A DNA stretch of 64,000 nucleotides from Amycolatopsis mongoliensis (GTDB taxonomy: Bacteria > Actinomycetota > Actinomycetes > Mycobacteriales > Pseudonocardiaceae): assembly GCF_030285665.1 (NCBI RefSeq), contig NZ_CP127295.1, positions 5,704,001 to 5,768,000 on the forward strand, in the 5' to 3' direction. This document shows positions 16,469-25,069 of this stretch, piece after piece. Both the position numbers and the translations under genes were made by a program. Every line of letters starts with the position of its first letter. The stretch's first letter is position 1. The notes under the pieces are model-generated. The model searched no databases. It saw nothing but the letters and a program-made list of their open reading frames with translations, and had not been told where the DNA came from.

Positions 16469-17950
16469 GTGCGAGACGACGACAGGGCCGCCATGGGCTT
16501 GGCCGACGAGGGGCTGACCCGCCGCCTCAAGGCGCTGGCCTGCACCGCGCCGCTGCACGACCTGGACGCGCGGAAGGCGAAGCTCGACTGGGCCGACGCC
16601 ACGATCTACCAGATGGCCGAGATCGCGCTGCACACGATCGACCAGGTCACCATCGCCATGGACTTCGACACCGGCGCCGGCCACGACGAGGTCATCGACC
16701 GGCTGCTGCCGTTCATCGCGCAGCAGGCGCCGTCGCGGATGCCCGAAGAGCACGTCCGCGTGGCCAAGTGGGTCCTCGACAACCTGATCAACGTCGGCAC
16801 CACCGACCGCGGCTTCCGGCGCGTCTACGGCTCGATGGGTCCCGGCGGCTACCAGCGGCGCCAGTTCGACTTCAAGCTGCTCGTCGAGCTGGCCGCCCGC
16901 GACGGCGAGGTCTACCTGCGGGCCACGGACGAGGCGATCAACGTCCTCGTCGGCGCCCTCGACACCGACGTCGAGTCGGCGCAGATCGCCGCCGAGGTCA
17001 AGCTCGAGAACCTCATCAACCGCGGCCGGCTGGCCGACGCCAAGCTGGCCGCCGAGCAGGCCCGCTACCGGACCGTCCAGTACGGCGAGACGCTGCGCGC
17101 GAAACTCGACGCCACCCGCCGCGACGTCCGGTCGGTCGACTGGGAACGCGAGGTCCCGGAGCTGCTCGACAGCGCGCTGAGCCACATCGAAGCCCGGTTC
17201 CGCGCCGAGAACGCCATCCTCAAGAACATCACCACCGCCCGCGACGAGACCGAGGACCTCGACCGCAAGCGCCGCGCCGCCGAGCTCGTCGACATCGTCG
17301 GCGACTGCATCCGCCGGCACACGCGCCTGCAGTCCCGGCTGGCCGACGCGGGTGCGGTGTTCCGCGCCGAGCAGGACCGCCAGCAGTTCTCCGGACCGCC
17401 CCAGCGCGCCACCCTCGACCTGTTCGGCCAGCTCCTCGTGCCGACCCTCGGGCTGCCGCTGGCCGACGCCGTCGCGCCGGCCGAGCACTTCTTCCACGCC
17501 GTCGCCGGCATCACCGCGCCGGTCGTGCCGTCGCTGTCGTCCCTGGTGTCGCTGCTGCTGCGCCCGGCTCCCGAACGCGACCAGCTGGTCGGCGAAGTCC
17601 CCGAGCCGGAACTCATGCCCGCCGACATCACCGACAAGTTCGGCGACGACGTCTGGCGCGCCGCCGACGACCTCCTGGACCTGCCCGAGGTGCCGCGCCG
17701 GCTCTCCGGCCTGCTCGAAGAAGCCCGCCGCAGCCGCCAGCCGGGCCTCCCAGCCCTGGTCGCGCTGCGCGCGGTCCACGCCTACAGTCCCGGGGTCGGC
17801 GCCGCCCGGCGCCAGGGCGACCGCCAGGTCCTGCTCGCCGTCGACGACGGCACGCTGCTCGACGACCCGGACTTCGGTGGTGCCGATCTGCTGCTGTCCA
17901 CCGCCGCCGTCGAGCGCGCCGACGAAGAAGAGAACGAGGAGGTCGCCTGA
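16469..17950 (+). CDS. MukF/JetA-like kleisin-type subunit of an SMC-like system (predicted)
   Basis: 493-aa, almost wholly helical soluble protein, first of three co-directional genes. It is predicted to be the kleisin-like bridge of a MukBEF/Wadjet-type condensin because of gene order (large helical protein, then small winged-helix protein, then SMC ATPase), the winged-helix-like start (LHDLDARKAKLDWADATIYQMAEIALHTIDQV), long central helices with heptad character (about 170-300) and an acidic C-terminus (RADEEENEEVA). No family name could be assigned from residues alone. The GTG at 16469 has a TAGCCT -10 box 8 nt before it (leaderless); ATG 16493, preceded by AGGG, is the alternative. The stop is separated by one base from the next start. 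Confidence 0.6.
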   Translation: MRDDDRAAMGLADEGLTRRLKALACTAPLHDLDARKAKLDWADATIYQMAEIALHTIDQVTIAMDFDTGAGHDEVIDRLLPFIAQQAPSRMPEEHVRVAKWVLDNLINVGTTDRGFRRVYGSMGPGGYQRRQFDFKLLVELAARDGEVYLRATDEAINVLVGALDTDVESAQIAAEVKLENLINRGRLADAKLAAEQARYRTVQYGETLRAKLDATRRDVRSVDWEREVPELLDSALSHIEARFRAENAILKNITTARDETEDLDRKRRAAELVDIVGDCIRRHTRLQSRLADAGAVFRAEQDRQQFSGPPQRATLDLFGQLLVPTLGLPLADAVAPAEHFFHAVAGITAPVVPSLSSLVSLLLRPAPERDQLVGEVPEPELMPADITDKFGDDVWRAADDLLDLPEVPRRLSGLLEEARRSRQPGLPALVALRAVHAYSPGVGAARRQGDRQVLLAVDDGTLLDDPDFGGADLLLSTAAVERADEEENEEVA

Positions 17951-17951
17951 C

Positions 17952-18752
17952 ATGGCGCTGTCCCACAGCAGCGTGGACGCCGAGGCCGCGGCCCGGCTGG
18001 TCGCCTTCGGCATGCGGCCGAAGCAGCTGCCGGCCCGCGACGTCGTCTACGGCGACCTCGTGCGCCGCTACGGCGAGGACAACGCGTTCAAGGCGCTCAC
18101 CCACGCCGTCGCCGCCGGGCTCGGGCTGATGGTGCTGGAGGTCAACCAGCAGGCCGGCGCGGTCCTCGCGGCCACCGACGAGTCCGTCTTCGAGATCAAG
18201 ATGGACTCCTACGCCCGCCAGGCCAAGATCCGCGAGCGCCGCGAGACGGAGAAGGTGCTGCACGGCCTGATCCACCTGGCCACCGCGGCGCTGGGCTACC
18301 CGCGCCCGGACGACCTCGCCAACGACACCTACATCGGCCGCGTCAGCGTCGAGCAGGTCGACGCGATGGTCCGCGAAGCCGCCCGGATGCTCGACGAACG
18401 CGCCGCGGCGGCCGAGGCCAACAACGACCCGCTGGCCGACGCGCCCGAGCTGGAACAGGCCTGGCGCGCCTACGCCCGCCGTCCCGCCGCCGCGGCGACC
18501 AAGGACGGCCGGCTCGCCGCCGACACCACCCGCGGCATGGTCAGCCGCGCCCTGCGCTTCCTCGCCGACCAGGGGTTCCTGGTCCCGGTGAGCGACGAGC
18601 AGGGCGGCACCTACCGGACCACGCCGCGCTACCAGATCCAGGTCCGCGAGCTCGCGGCCGACGCCGCCTTCGACGACCTGCTCGCGCTCGACGTCGTGGC
18701 CGTCGCGAACGCCGGGGGCACGCTGCGCGCGGCGTCCTCGGACACGCTGTAA
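17952..18752 (+). CDS. MukE/JetB-like winged-helix subunit of an SMC-like system (predicted)
   Basis: 266-aa soluble protein starting at ATG 17952, with GAGGAGG ahead of it inside the end of the previous gene. The C-terminal part looks like a winged helix (TTRGMVSRALRFLADQGFLVPVSDEQGGTYRTTPRYQIQVREL, about 195-240) ending in a wing hairpin. The middle has amphipathic helices (YARQAKIRERRETEKVLHGLIHLATAAL). This is the organisation of MukE/MksE/JetB proteins, which bind the kleisin and DNA in bacterial SMC complexes. The assignment is from size, fold pattern and the SMC ATPase 11 nt downstream; sequence identity to a named DUF could not be established here. Confidence 0.58.
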   Translation: MALSHSSVDAEAAARLVAFGMRPKQLPARDVVYGDLVRRYGEDNAFKALTHAVAAGLGLMVLEVNQQAGAVLAATDESVFEIKMDSYARQAKIRERRETEKVLHGLIHLATAALGYPRPDDLANDTYIGRVSVEQVDAMVREAARMLDERAAAAEANNDPLADAPELEQAWRAYARRPAAAATKDGRLAADTTRGMVSRALRFLADQGFLVPVSDEQGGTYRTTPRYQIQVRELAADAAFDDLLALDVVAVANAGGTLRAASSDTL

Positions 18753-18763
18753 AAGGGGAGTAG

Positions 18764-21700
18764 ATGTACGAGCTTTCGCGGGTCCGCCTGCACTCGGTGG
18801 GCCCGGCGGGTGCCCGCTACCAGGACGTCGTGCTCGACTTCAGCGGCGTCGGCGCCAAGATCACCGCACCCCAGCAGGACGCGTTGTTCAGCGCCGGCAT
18901 CCACGCGACCGGCCCGGCCGAGCTGCGCCGCCCCTCGCCGGCGAGCGTGCTGTTCCTCGAGAACGGCGGCGGCAAGTCCGTCCTCATCAAGCTGATCTTC
19001 TCGGTCATGCTGCCCGGCCGCCGCCAGGTCGTCGGCACCACCAGCACCAAGGTGCTCGAGAAGTTCGTCGCCGCCAAGGACGTCTCGCACGTCGTGCTGG
19101 AGTGGCTGCACGTCGAGAGCGGGCACCGGATCATCACCGGCAAGGTCTCCGAATGGCGCGGGCACGTCGTGTCCGCCGACTCCGAGAACCTCGCCGACTC
19201 CTGGTACTGCTTCCGCCCGACCGCCGCGCTGGGGCTCGATTCCCTGCCGATGACCCAGGACGGCCGGCTGCTCACCATGTCCGGCTTCCACGACAAGCTC
19301 GCCGCCGCCCAGCTGGCCGAGCCCGAGCTGGAGCTGTCCTGGACCCGCCGCCACCACGAGTGGACCGGCCGGCTCGACGGGCTGGGCCTCGACACCGAGC
19401 TGTTCCGCTACCAGCGCGCGATGAACGCCGGCGAGGGCGAGGCAGCCGACGCGTTCGCCTTCGGCACCGACGACGCGTTCGTCGAGTTCCTGCTGAAGGC
19501 GGTGATCTCCGAGGACGAGCCGAAGGACCTCGCCGAGGTCGTCTCGACGTACGCGCACAACCTGGCGCAGCGCGGGGATCTCCTGTCCGAGCGCGACTTC
19601 GTGGCCGGTGCGCTCGATCTGCTGGGACCGCTGGCCGCCGAAGAAGGCGTCGCCGCGGAGTCGCGGAAGATCGCGGAGTCCGCGAAGGCCGACATGGCGT
19701 CGCTCGCCGGCCGTGTGGTCGCGCGCAACGAGCTGGAGAACGCGCGGCTCTCCGGGCTCGAGGAGCACGTCACCGAGGTCAAGTCCGCGGAGAAGCTCGC
19801 CGAGGGCGACCACCGGCGGCTCGCCGCGGCCGTCACGGAGCTGCGCCGGCTCGTCGCGGTGCTGCGCCTGGACGAGGCCCAGGAGGTCCGCAAGCGCGTC
19901 GACGCCGAACTCGCCGAAGCCAAGACCGCGGCCGAAGCCTGGCGCGAGACCGCGACCGTGCTCAACCAGCTGAACGCGGCCCGCAAGGCGAAGGACCTGC
20001 GCGAGCTCGTCGGCAGCCGCGAGGAGAAGGCACGTCCCGCGCTGCAGGCTCGCAACGACGCCGCCGCGGCGCTGGCCCGCGGGCTGCACGCGCTGGCGCA
20101 GGACGCCCAGCGTCAGGCCGACAAGGCCGAGGCCCACGCGGGAGCGTTGCGCGCCGAGGCGGAGAAGGCCCAGACCGAACGCGACGAGGCCGCCAACCTC
20201 GCGGCCGGGCGGCGGGCCGAAGCGCGCGGGCTGACCACGCGGATCACCGAGCTGCGTGAAGAGGTCCAGAACGCCGTCCGCGCCGGGCTGCTGCCTTCGG
20301 GCGCCGACGTCGCGGAGGCCTCGCGGGCGGCCCGCTCGGCGGCCGAGTCCGCCGCCGCCGAGCTGACCCGGCGCGAACAGGAACTGGACCGCGTCGCCAC
20401 GGATCTCCAAGCGGCGCAACGGGCCGTGAACGAGGCGCACCAGCTGGCGGGCACCACCCAGGACCGCTTCGAGCGCGCCACCGAAGACCTCGACCGCGCC
20501 CACCGCCGCACCGACGCGCTCGCCGCCGAAGGCCGCCTGGTCGAGCTGCTCGGCGCCGACGACGTCGCGCTCGAAAGCGACCTCCCGGTGCTGCTGGAAC
20601 GGCTGCGCGAGGCGAGCGCGTCCGTCGAGAAGGAGCAGACCGCGCTGCGGATGGAGGAGTCCGCCGACGAACGGGCGCTGGCCGCCCTCGGGTCCGGCGG
20701 GCTGCTGCCGCCGCCGGAGGACGTCCAGGCCGCGCTGGACGCCCTGGAGGAGGCCGGGATCACCGCGTGGTCCGGCTGGCGCTACCTGTCCAAACTGGAC
20801 TCTTCGCGGCGCGCCGAGGTGCTGGAAAGCCTGCCGCAGCTGGTGTCCGGCGTGCTGTTGAACGACGCCGCGCACGTGGACCGTGCCCGCGAAGTGCTGA
20901 GCAAGCGGCGGCTGCTGCCGTCCGCGACCATCGCCGTCGGCACCACCGAAGCGCTGCTGGCCGAGGCGCCCGCCGCGCCCGGCGTCGAGTTCCTCGTGCC
21001 GCCGAACCCCGCGATGTACGACGAAGAAGCCGCCGACGCCGAGCGGGAAGCCGTGGCCCGGCGCCACACCGAACGGCAGCGGCGCCTGGAAGCCCTGTCC
21101 GCCAAGCTGTCCGCGGACGGCGCGTTGACGTGGAAGCTCACCACCTGGCGCGAGGACTACCCGCCCGGCGCCGTCGCGACCCTGGCCGAGCAGGCCCAGG
21201 CGGCCCGGACCGCGCGCGAGACCGCCCGCACGGCGCTGGCGCAGGCCGACGCGGAGTTCGCGCGGTTGAGCGAAAAGGCCAGTTCGCTGCGGGAGCGCGT
21301 CCCGGAGCTGCGGGCGGCCGCGGCCGAAGCCGAGGAGAAGGCGCGACGGCTCGGGGAACTGGGTGCCCGCAGCGCGCGGATCACCGAATGGACCGAAGAA
21401 GTCGAGCGCGCCACCGAGATCGCCGAACGCGCCGACCTGCAGGCCGCCGACGCCGCGGGCAAGGCCGCGCGGCTGCGCGAGCAGGCGGGGGAGGAGCAGC
21501 GCACCGCCGACGGCCACCGGCGCACCGCGACCACCGCGCGCGCCGAGCTGGCCGAGGTCCCCGGCGCGGCGGACGCCGCGGACGGCCCGGTGCCGTCCGA
21601 GCCGGTCGACGCGCTGCGCCGGACCTACCTGTCGGCGTCCGAGTCCTACGCGAAGGTCGAGGTCGGCAGCGACCTGCGGGCCGAGCTGGAGCAGGCCGAG

Positions 21701-23224
21701 TCCGCCGAAGCCGCCGCGGGCTCGGCCGTCGAGTCCCTCGACGAAGCCGTCCGGGTCCGCGCCGCCGAACTGCTGGAGACGCCGGACGGGTCCGACGCTT
21801 CGGCCCGCGCGGCCGCGTTGGCGCGTGCCCGCCGGGTCGTCGACGGCCTGGAGGACGAGCGCACCGAAGCGATCGGGCTCGTCTCGACCCGGCGCGCGGA
21901 GCTGGACGCGCTGCCGCTGCAGAACGGTGCCACCGGCGAGAAACCGCGGGACATCGAGCACGGCCTGGAGCTGATCGACGCCGCCGGGCTGGAGGCGTCG
22001 GCGGCCGCGCGCAAGTGGGAAGAGCTGCAGGAACGCCGGGCGGCGGCGGAGGCGACGCTGGAGTCGGCGAAAAACTCGGCGTCGGGCTTCGCACTGCTGG
22101 CCGAATCGATGGCCCACCTGGTGACCGACACCGACGCGGTGGCCTACGACGGCGACGTGGACACCGCCCGCGCCCAGCACACGCGGCTGAACGCCACCTT
22201 CACCGACGCCCAGGAGGCCGCCGACGCGGGCGACCGGCGCGTGCGCGCGGCCGCCGACCAGCTCGCGCAGTACGCGACGGAAAAGCGGTTCGAGAAGCTG
22301 AGCACGCCGGTGCGCCAGCAGGTCATCTCGGTCAAGCGCGACCAGCTCCCGGCGCACGCCGCCGAGTGGGCCGAGGCGCTGCGGCCGCGGCTGCGGTCGC
22401 TCACCGACGACCTCGCGCAGATCGACCGGCACCGCGGCGGCATCATCACGCGGCTGCAGGGCATGGTCGACGGCGCGCTGCGGACGTTGCGCTCGGCCCA
22501 GCGCGTCTCCCGGCTGCCCGACGGCCTCGGCGACTGGTCCGGGCAGGAGTTCCTCCGCATCCGCTTCACCGAGCTGGAGGACAACGCGCTCATCGAGAAG
22601 CTCGGCGAGGTCGTCGACGAGGCCGCCGTGGGCAAGACGGCGGACGGCCGCGACGTCAAGCGTGACGGGCTTTCCCTGGTGCTGCGCGGGGTCCGGGCCG
22701 CGGCGCCCAAGGGCTTCCGCGTCGACATGCTCAAGCCGGACTCGGTGCTGCGGACCGAACGCCAGCGCGTCTCCGAGATCCGGGACGTGTTCTCCGGCGG
22801 TCAGCAGCTGACCGCGGCGATCATCCTGTACTGCACGCTGGCCGCGCTGCGGGCCAACAACCGCGGCAAGGCCCGCAACCGGCACTCCGGCGTGCTGTTC
22901 CTGGACAACCCGATCGGCCGCGCGTCCGCCGGCTACCTGCTGGAGCTGCAGCGGGCGGTGGCCGAGGCGCTCGGCGTGCAGCTCATCTACACGACGGGCC
23001 TGTTCGACGCGGGCGCGTTGTCGGAGTTCCCGTTGATCGTGCGGCTGCGCAACGACGCCGACCTGCGAGCCGGCCGCAAGTACCTCTCGGTCGACTCGAC
23101 GATCCGGACCTCCCTGGACGACCTGGGCGACCCGGACGGCGTCGCCCGGCTTTCGGCGACGCGGATGTTCAGCCGGCCGTCCGAAGAGCCCGAAGATTCC
23201 GCCGAGGACGAACAGACGGCGTGA
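18764..23224 (+). CDS. SMC/MukB-like coiled-coil ATPase
   Basis: 1,486-aa split-ABC ATPase. The head's N-lobe carries a P-loop ENGGGKS (66-72, Lys71) and the C-lobe an ABC signature FSGGQQ (1343-1348) followed by a Walker B VLFLDNP (Asp1381, then Asn1382 where most relatives have Glu). Two very long Ala/Glu/Arg-rich coiled-coil arms (about 300-640 and 765-1200) flank a globular hinge-like region (about 645-760). This is SMC/MukB/JetC architecture: a DNA-loop-extruding or entrapping ATPase. GGGGAG precedes the ATG. It is third in the operon with the two predicted accessory subunits. No nuclease gene (JetD/MksG type) follows; an LLM oxidoreductase gene does. Confidence 0.85.
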   Translation: MYELSRVRLHSVGPAGARYQDVVLDFSGVGAKITAPQQDALFSAGIHATGPAELRRPSPASVLFLENGGGKSVLIKLIFSVMLPGRRQVVGTTSTKVLEKFVAAKDVSHVVLEWLHVESGHRIITGKVSEWRGHVVSADSENLADSWYCFRPTAALGLDSLPMTQDGRLLTMSGFHDKLAAAQLAEPELELSWTRRHHEWTGRLDGLGLDTELFRYQRAMNAGEGEAADAFAFGTDDAFVEFLLKAVISEDEPKDLAEVVSTYAHNLAQRGDLLSERDFVAGALDLLGPLAAEEGVAAESRKIAESAKADMASLAGRVVARNELENARLSGLEEHVTEVKSAEKLAEGDHRRLAAAVTELRRLVAVLRLDEAQEVRKRVDAELAEAKTAAEAWRETATVLNQLNAARKAKDLRELVGSREEKARPALQARNDAAAALARGLHALAQDAQRQADKAEAHAGALRAEAEKAQTERDEAANLAAGRRAEARGLTTRITELREEVQNAVRAGLLPSGADVAEASRAARSAAESAAAELTRREQELDRVATDLQAAQRAVNEAHQLAGTTQDRFERATEDLDRAHRRTDALAAEGRLVELLGADDVALESDLPVLLERLREASASVEKEQTALRMEESADERALAALGSGGLLPPPEDVQAALDALEEAGITAWSGWRYLSKLDSSRRAEVLESLPQLVSGVLLNDAAHVDRAREVLSKRRLLPSATIAVGTTEALLAEAPAAPGVEFLVPPNPAMYDEEAADAEREAVARRHTERQRRLEALSAKLSADGALTWKLTTWREDYPPGAVATLAEQAQAARTARETARTALAQADAEFARLSEKASSLRERVPELRAAAAEAEEKARRLGELGARSARITEWTEEVERATEIAERADLQAADAAGKAARLREQAGEEQRTADGHRRTATTARAELAEVPGAADAADGPVPSEPVDALRRTYLSASESYAKVEVGSDLRAELEQAESAEAAAGSAVESLDEAVRVRAAELLETPDGSDASARAAALARARRVVDGLEDERTEAIGLVSTRRAELDALPLQNGATGEKPRDIEHGLELIDAAGLEASAAARKWEELQERRAAAEATLESAKNSASGFALLAESMAHLVTDTDAVAYDGDVDTARAQHTRLNATFTDAQEAADAGDRRVRAAADQLAQYATEKRFEKLSTPVRQQVISVKRDQLPAHAAEWAEALRPRLRSLTDDLAQIDRHRGGIITRLQGMVDGALRTLRSAQRVSRLPDGLGDWSGQEFLRIRFTELEDNALIEKLGEVVDEAAVGKTADGRDVKRDGLSLVLRGVRAAAPKGFRVDMLKPDSVLRTERQRVSEIRDVFSGGQQLTAAIILYCTLAALRANNRGKARNRHSGVLFLDNPIGRASAGYLLELQRAVAEALGVQLIYTTGLFDAGALSEFPLIVRLRNDADLRAGRKYLSVDSTIRTSLDDLGDPDGVARLSATRMFSRPSEEPEDSAEDEQTA

Positions 23225-23261
23225 CGGGAACATCGGGCGGCGGGTGCGGGTTGCTCCGCGC

Positions 23262-24050
23262 ATGACGAACCTGGGGGCGCTGGGCGCCACGCTGAACACG
23301 ACCGGGCCGGAGACCGTCACGGCCGCCGCCGAGCTCGAGGAGCTGGGGTACGGCACGCTCTGGCTGCCGGGCGGGCAGGGCAGCAACCTGCCGCTGATCA
23401 CCGACGTGGTCCACGGGACCGCGAAGATCCCGGTGGCCAGCGGCATCCTCCCGGTCGACCGGGTGCCCGCCGCCGAGGTGGCGCGGGCGTACCAGGACCT
23501 GCCGGCCGGGCGGTTCGTCGTCGGCCTCGGCGGTGCCCACGGCCCGCGGCCCCTGGCCACGCTGAACGACTACCTCGACGAGCTCGACGACACCGTCCCC
23601 GCGTCGGCGCGCATCCTTTCGGCGCTGGGCCCGAAGATGCTGGAGCTGGCCCGGGACCGCGCGTCGGGTGCGTACCCGTTCCTGGTGACGACGGACTACG
23701 TCGCGTCCGCGCGCGAGATCCTCGGCGCGGGCAAGCAGCTGATCGTGCTGCTGAGCGTCGTCGCGGAGGCCGACGCGACCGCGGCCCGGGAGAAGTCCCG
23801 TGAGGGTTCGCTGCGGTTCCTGGCCGGGATCCCCGGCTACGCGAACAACTTCCGCCGGATGGGCTTCACCGACGCCGACATCGCGGACCTCTCGGACCGG
23901 CTGGTCGACGGGCTCACGGTGCGCGGCGACCTCGACGCGGTCGTGGCCCGGCTGCGCGAGTACCGGGCGGCGGGGGCGGACCAGGTCGTCGTCCCGGCCG
24001 GCGACCTGCCCCGCGAGTGGTGGCCGGCGCTGGCGGAGGCCGTGCGGTGA
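23262..24050 (+). CDS. LLM-class F420-dependent oxidoreductase
   Basis: 262-aa luciferase-like TIM-barrel protein. Typical features: ELEELGYGTLWLPGG near the N-terminus, VASGILPVDR, RFVVGLGGAHG, the interior RDRASGAYPFLVTTDYV (phosphate-binding region), YANNFRRMGF and GAGADQVVV-like terminal strand (RAAGADQVVVPAGD). The ATG at 23262 (MTNLGALGATLNT) matches the way such proteins begin; the GTG six codons upstream is possible. Use of F420 rather than FMN is inferred from the actinobacterial subfamily. It starts 37 nt after the SMC gene and could be on its transcript, but nothing else ties them functionally. It overlaps the next regulator gene by 4 nt. Confidence 0.85.
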   Translation: MTNLGALGATLNTTGPETVTAAAELEELGYGTLWLPGGQGSNLPLITDVVHGTAKIPVASGILPVDRVPAAEVARAYQDLPAGRFVVGLGGAHGPRPLATLNDYLDELDDTVPASARILSALGPKMLELARDRASGAYPFLVTTDYVASAREILGAGKQLIVLLSVVAEADATAAREKSREGSLRFLAGIPGYANNFRRMGFTDADIADLSDRLVDGLTVRGDLDAVVARLREYRAAGADQVVVPAGDLPREWWPALAEAVR

Positions 24051-24373
24051 CCACGGCCCGGGCCCGCGGCCTCACGCACGGCGTCCCGGCGGAGGTGTCC
24101 CTGCAGGACGCCCTCGCCGCGGTCGCCGACCCCGTGCGCCGCAGCATCCTGCGCGCGCTCGCCGAAGTCCCGGAGTGGACGAAGGCGTGCGGCACGTTCG
24201 ACCTGCCGGTGGCGAAGGCGACGCTGAGCCACCACTTCTCGGTGCTGCGCGCGGCGGGCCTGATCGAGCAGCGCGACGCCGGCCCGCGGCGGCTGAACCG
24301 CTTGCGGCGCCCGGAGTTCGACGCGGCCTTCCCGGGGTTGCTGGACCTGGTGCTCAGTCACCCCGGCCGGTGA
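24047..24373 (+). CDS. ArsR-family HTH regulator
   Basis: 108-aa winged-helix regulator. The DNA-binding region is clear: LAAVADPVRRSILRALAEV, then a wHTH with LPVAKATLSHHFSVLRAAGLIEQRDAGPRRLNRL and a terminal strand. There is no metal-binding Cys motif of the ELCVCDL type, so it is unlikely to be a classical metal sensor. The GTG start overlaps the stop of the LLM oxidoreductase (GTGA), so the two are translationally coupled and the regulator probably controls that gene. Its last 20 nt overlap the 3' end of the convergent lysE-type gene. Confidence 0.87.
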   Translation: MTTARARGLTHGVPAEVSLQDALAAVADPVRRSILRALAEVPEWTKACGTFDLPVAKATLSHHFSVLRAAGLIEQRDAGPRRLNRLRRPEFDAAFPGLLDLVLSHPGR

Positions 24374-24998
24374 AGGCGAGGGTGGTGCCGAGGCCGATCA
24401 TGACCAGGCCGCCGGTGCCACCCACCAGCTCGAGGCGTTTCGGCGAGCGGGCGAACCAGGCGCGGGCGGTGCCCGCCACCAGCGCCCACGCGCTGTCGGT
24501 GGCCAGCGCGATCGCCGGCAGGCACAGGCCGAGCAGGAGCATCTGGACCGCGACGGACCCGGCGGCCGGGTCCACGAACTGGGGCAGCAGCGCGGCGAGG
24601 AACACGATCGACTTCGGGTTCGCGAAGCCGACCACGAACCCGTCGCGCAGCACCGTGAGGACGCGGCCGGGCGCGGCGGGCACCTTCGCGGCCATCGCGT
24701 CGGTGAGCTTCCGCCGGTGCCGCAGCGCCTGGACGCCCAGGTACACGAGGTAGAGCGCGCCGGCGATCTTGATCGCGGTGAACACCGCGGCCGACGTCGT
24801 CACGAGCACGCCGAGGCCGAACGCGACCGCGACGACCTGCGTGTAGACGCCGGCGGAGTTGCCCACGACGGTGAGCAGCGCGTCGCGCCGCCCGACCGTG
24901 AGGGCACGGCTGATGGTGAAGAGCACGCTCGGACCGGGGACGACGACCATGAGGAACGTCAGCGCGGCGAAGGCCGCGAAGTGCGCACCGGAGACCAT
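24354..24998 (-). CDS. LysE/RhtB-family amino-acid exporter
   Basis: 214-aa membrane protein with about six hydrophobic segments and the family signature near the N-terminus, VVVPGPSVLFTISRALTVGRRDALLTVVGNSAG, followed by IKIAGALYLVYLGVQALR and GFVVGFANPKSIVFLAALLPQFV. Family members export amino acids or homoserine lactones; the substrate is not predictable. A TACGCT -10 box (25005-25010, minus strand) ends 6 nt before the ATG, so the message is probably leaderless. Its C-terminus overlaps the convergent ArsR gene by 20 bp. The head of this gene is divergent from the AlkZ-like gene. Confidence 0.9.
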   Translation of the reverse strand: MVSGAHFAAFAALTFLMVVVPGPSVLFTISRALTVGRRDALLTVVGNSAGVYTQVVAVAFGLGVLVTTSAAVFTAIKIAGALYLVYLGVQALRHRRKLTDAMAAKVPAAPGRVLTVLRDGFVVGFANPKSIVFLAALLPQFVDPAAGSVAVQMLLLGLCLPAIALATDSAWALVAGTARAWFARSPKRLELVGGTGGLVMIGLGTTLAFTGRGD

Positions 24999-25069
24999 GT
25001 CGCGAGCGTAAGGGTGGTGCGGCGGGACGACCAGGCGTTTTTGTCGGTGCCGGGTGGTATCAACAGCGG

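Noticed and set aside
18629..23560. 1,643-aa minus-strand frame opposite the SMC-like ATPase
   Set aside because: Repetitive Gly/Arg/Leu/Gln translation typical of the reverse complement of a GC-rich coiled-coil gene. The plus strand has Walker A, signature and Walker B in the right order.
23262..24050. LLM oxidoreductase as the missing fourth component of the condensin system
   Set aside because: It has an ordinary luciferase-like barrel and is coupled to an ArsR regulator rather than to the SMC gene. Co-direction and a 37-nt gap alone do not support a role in the complex.
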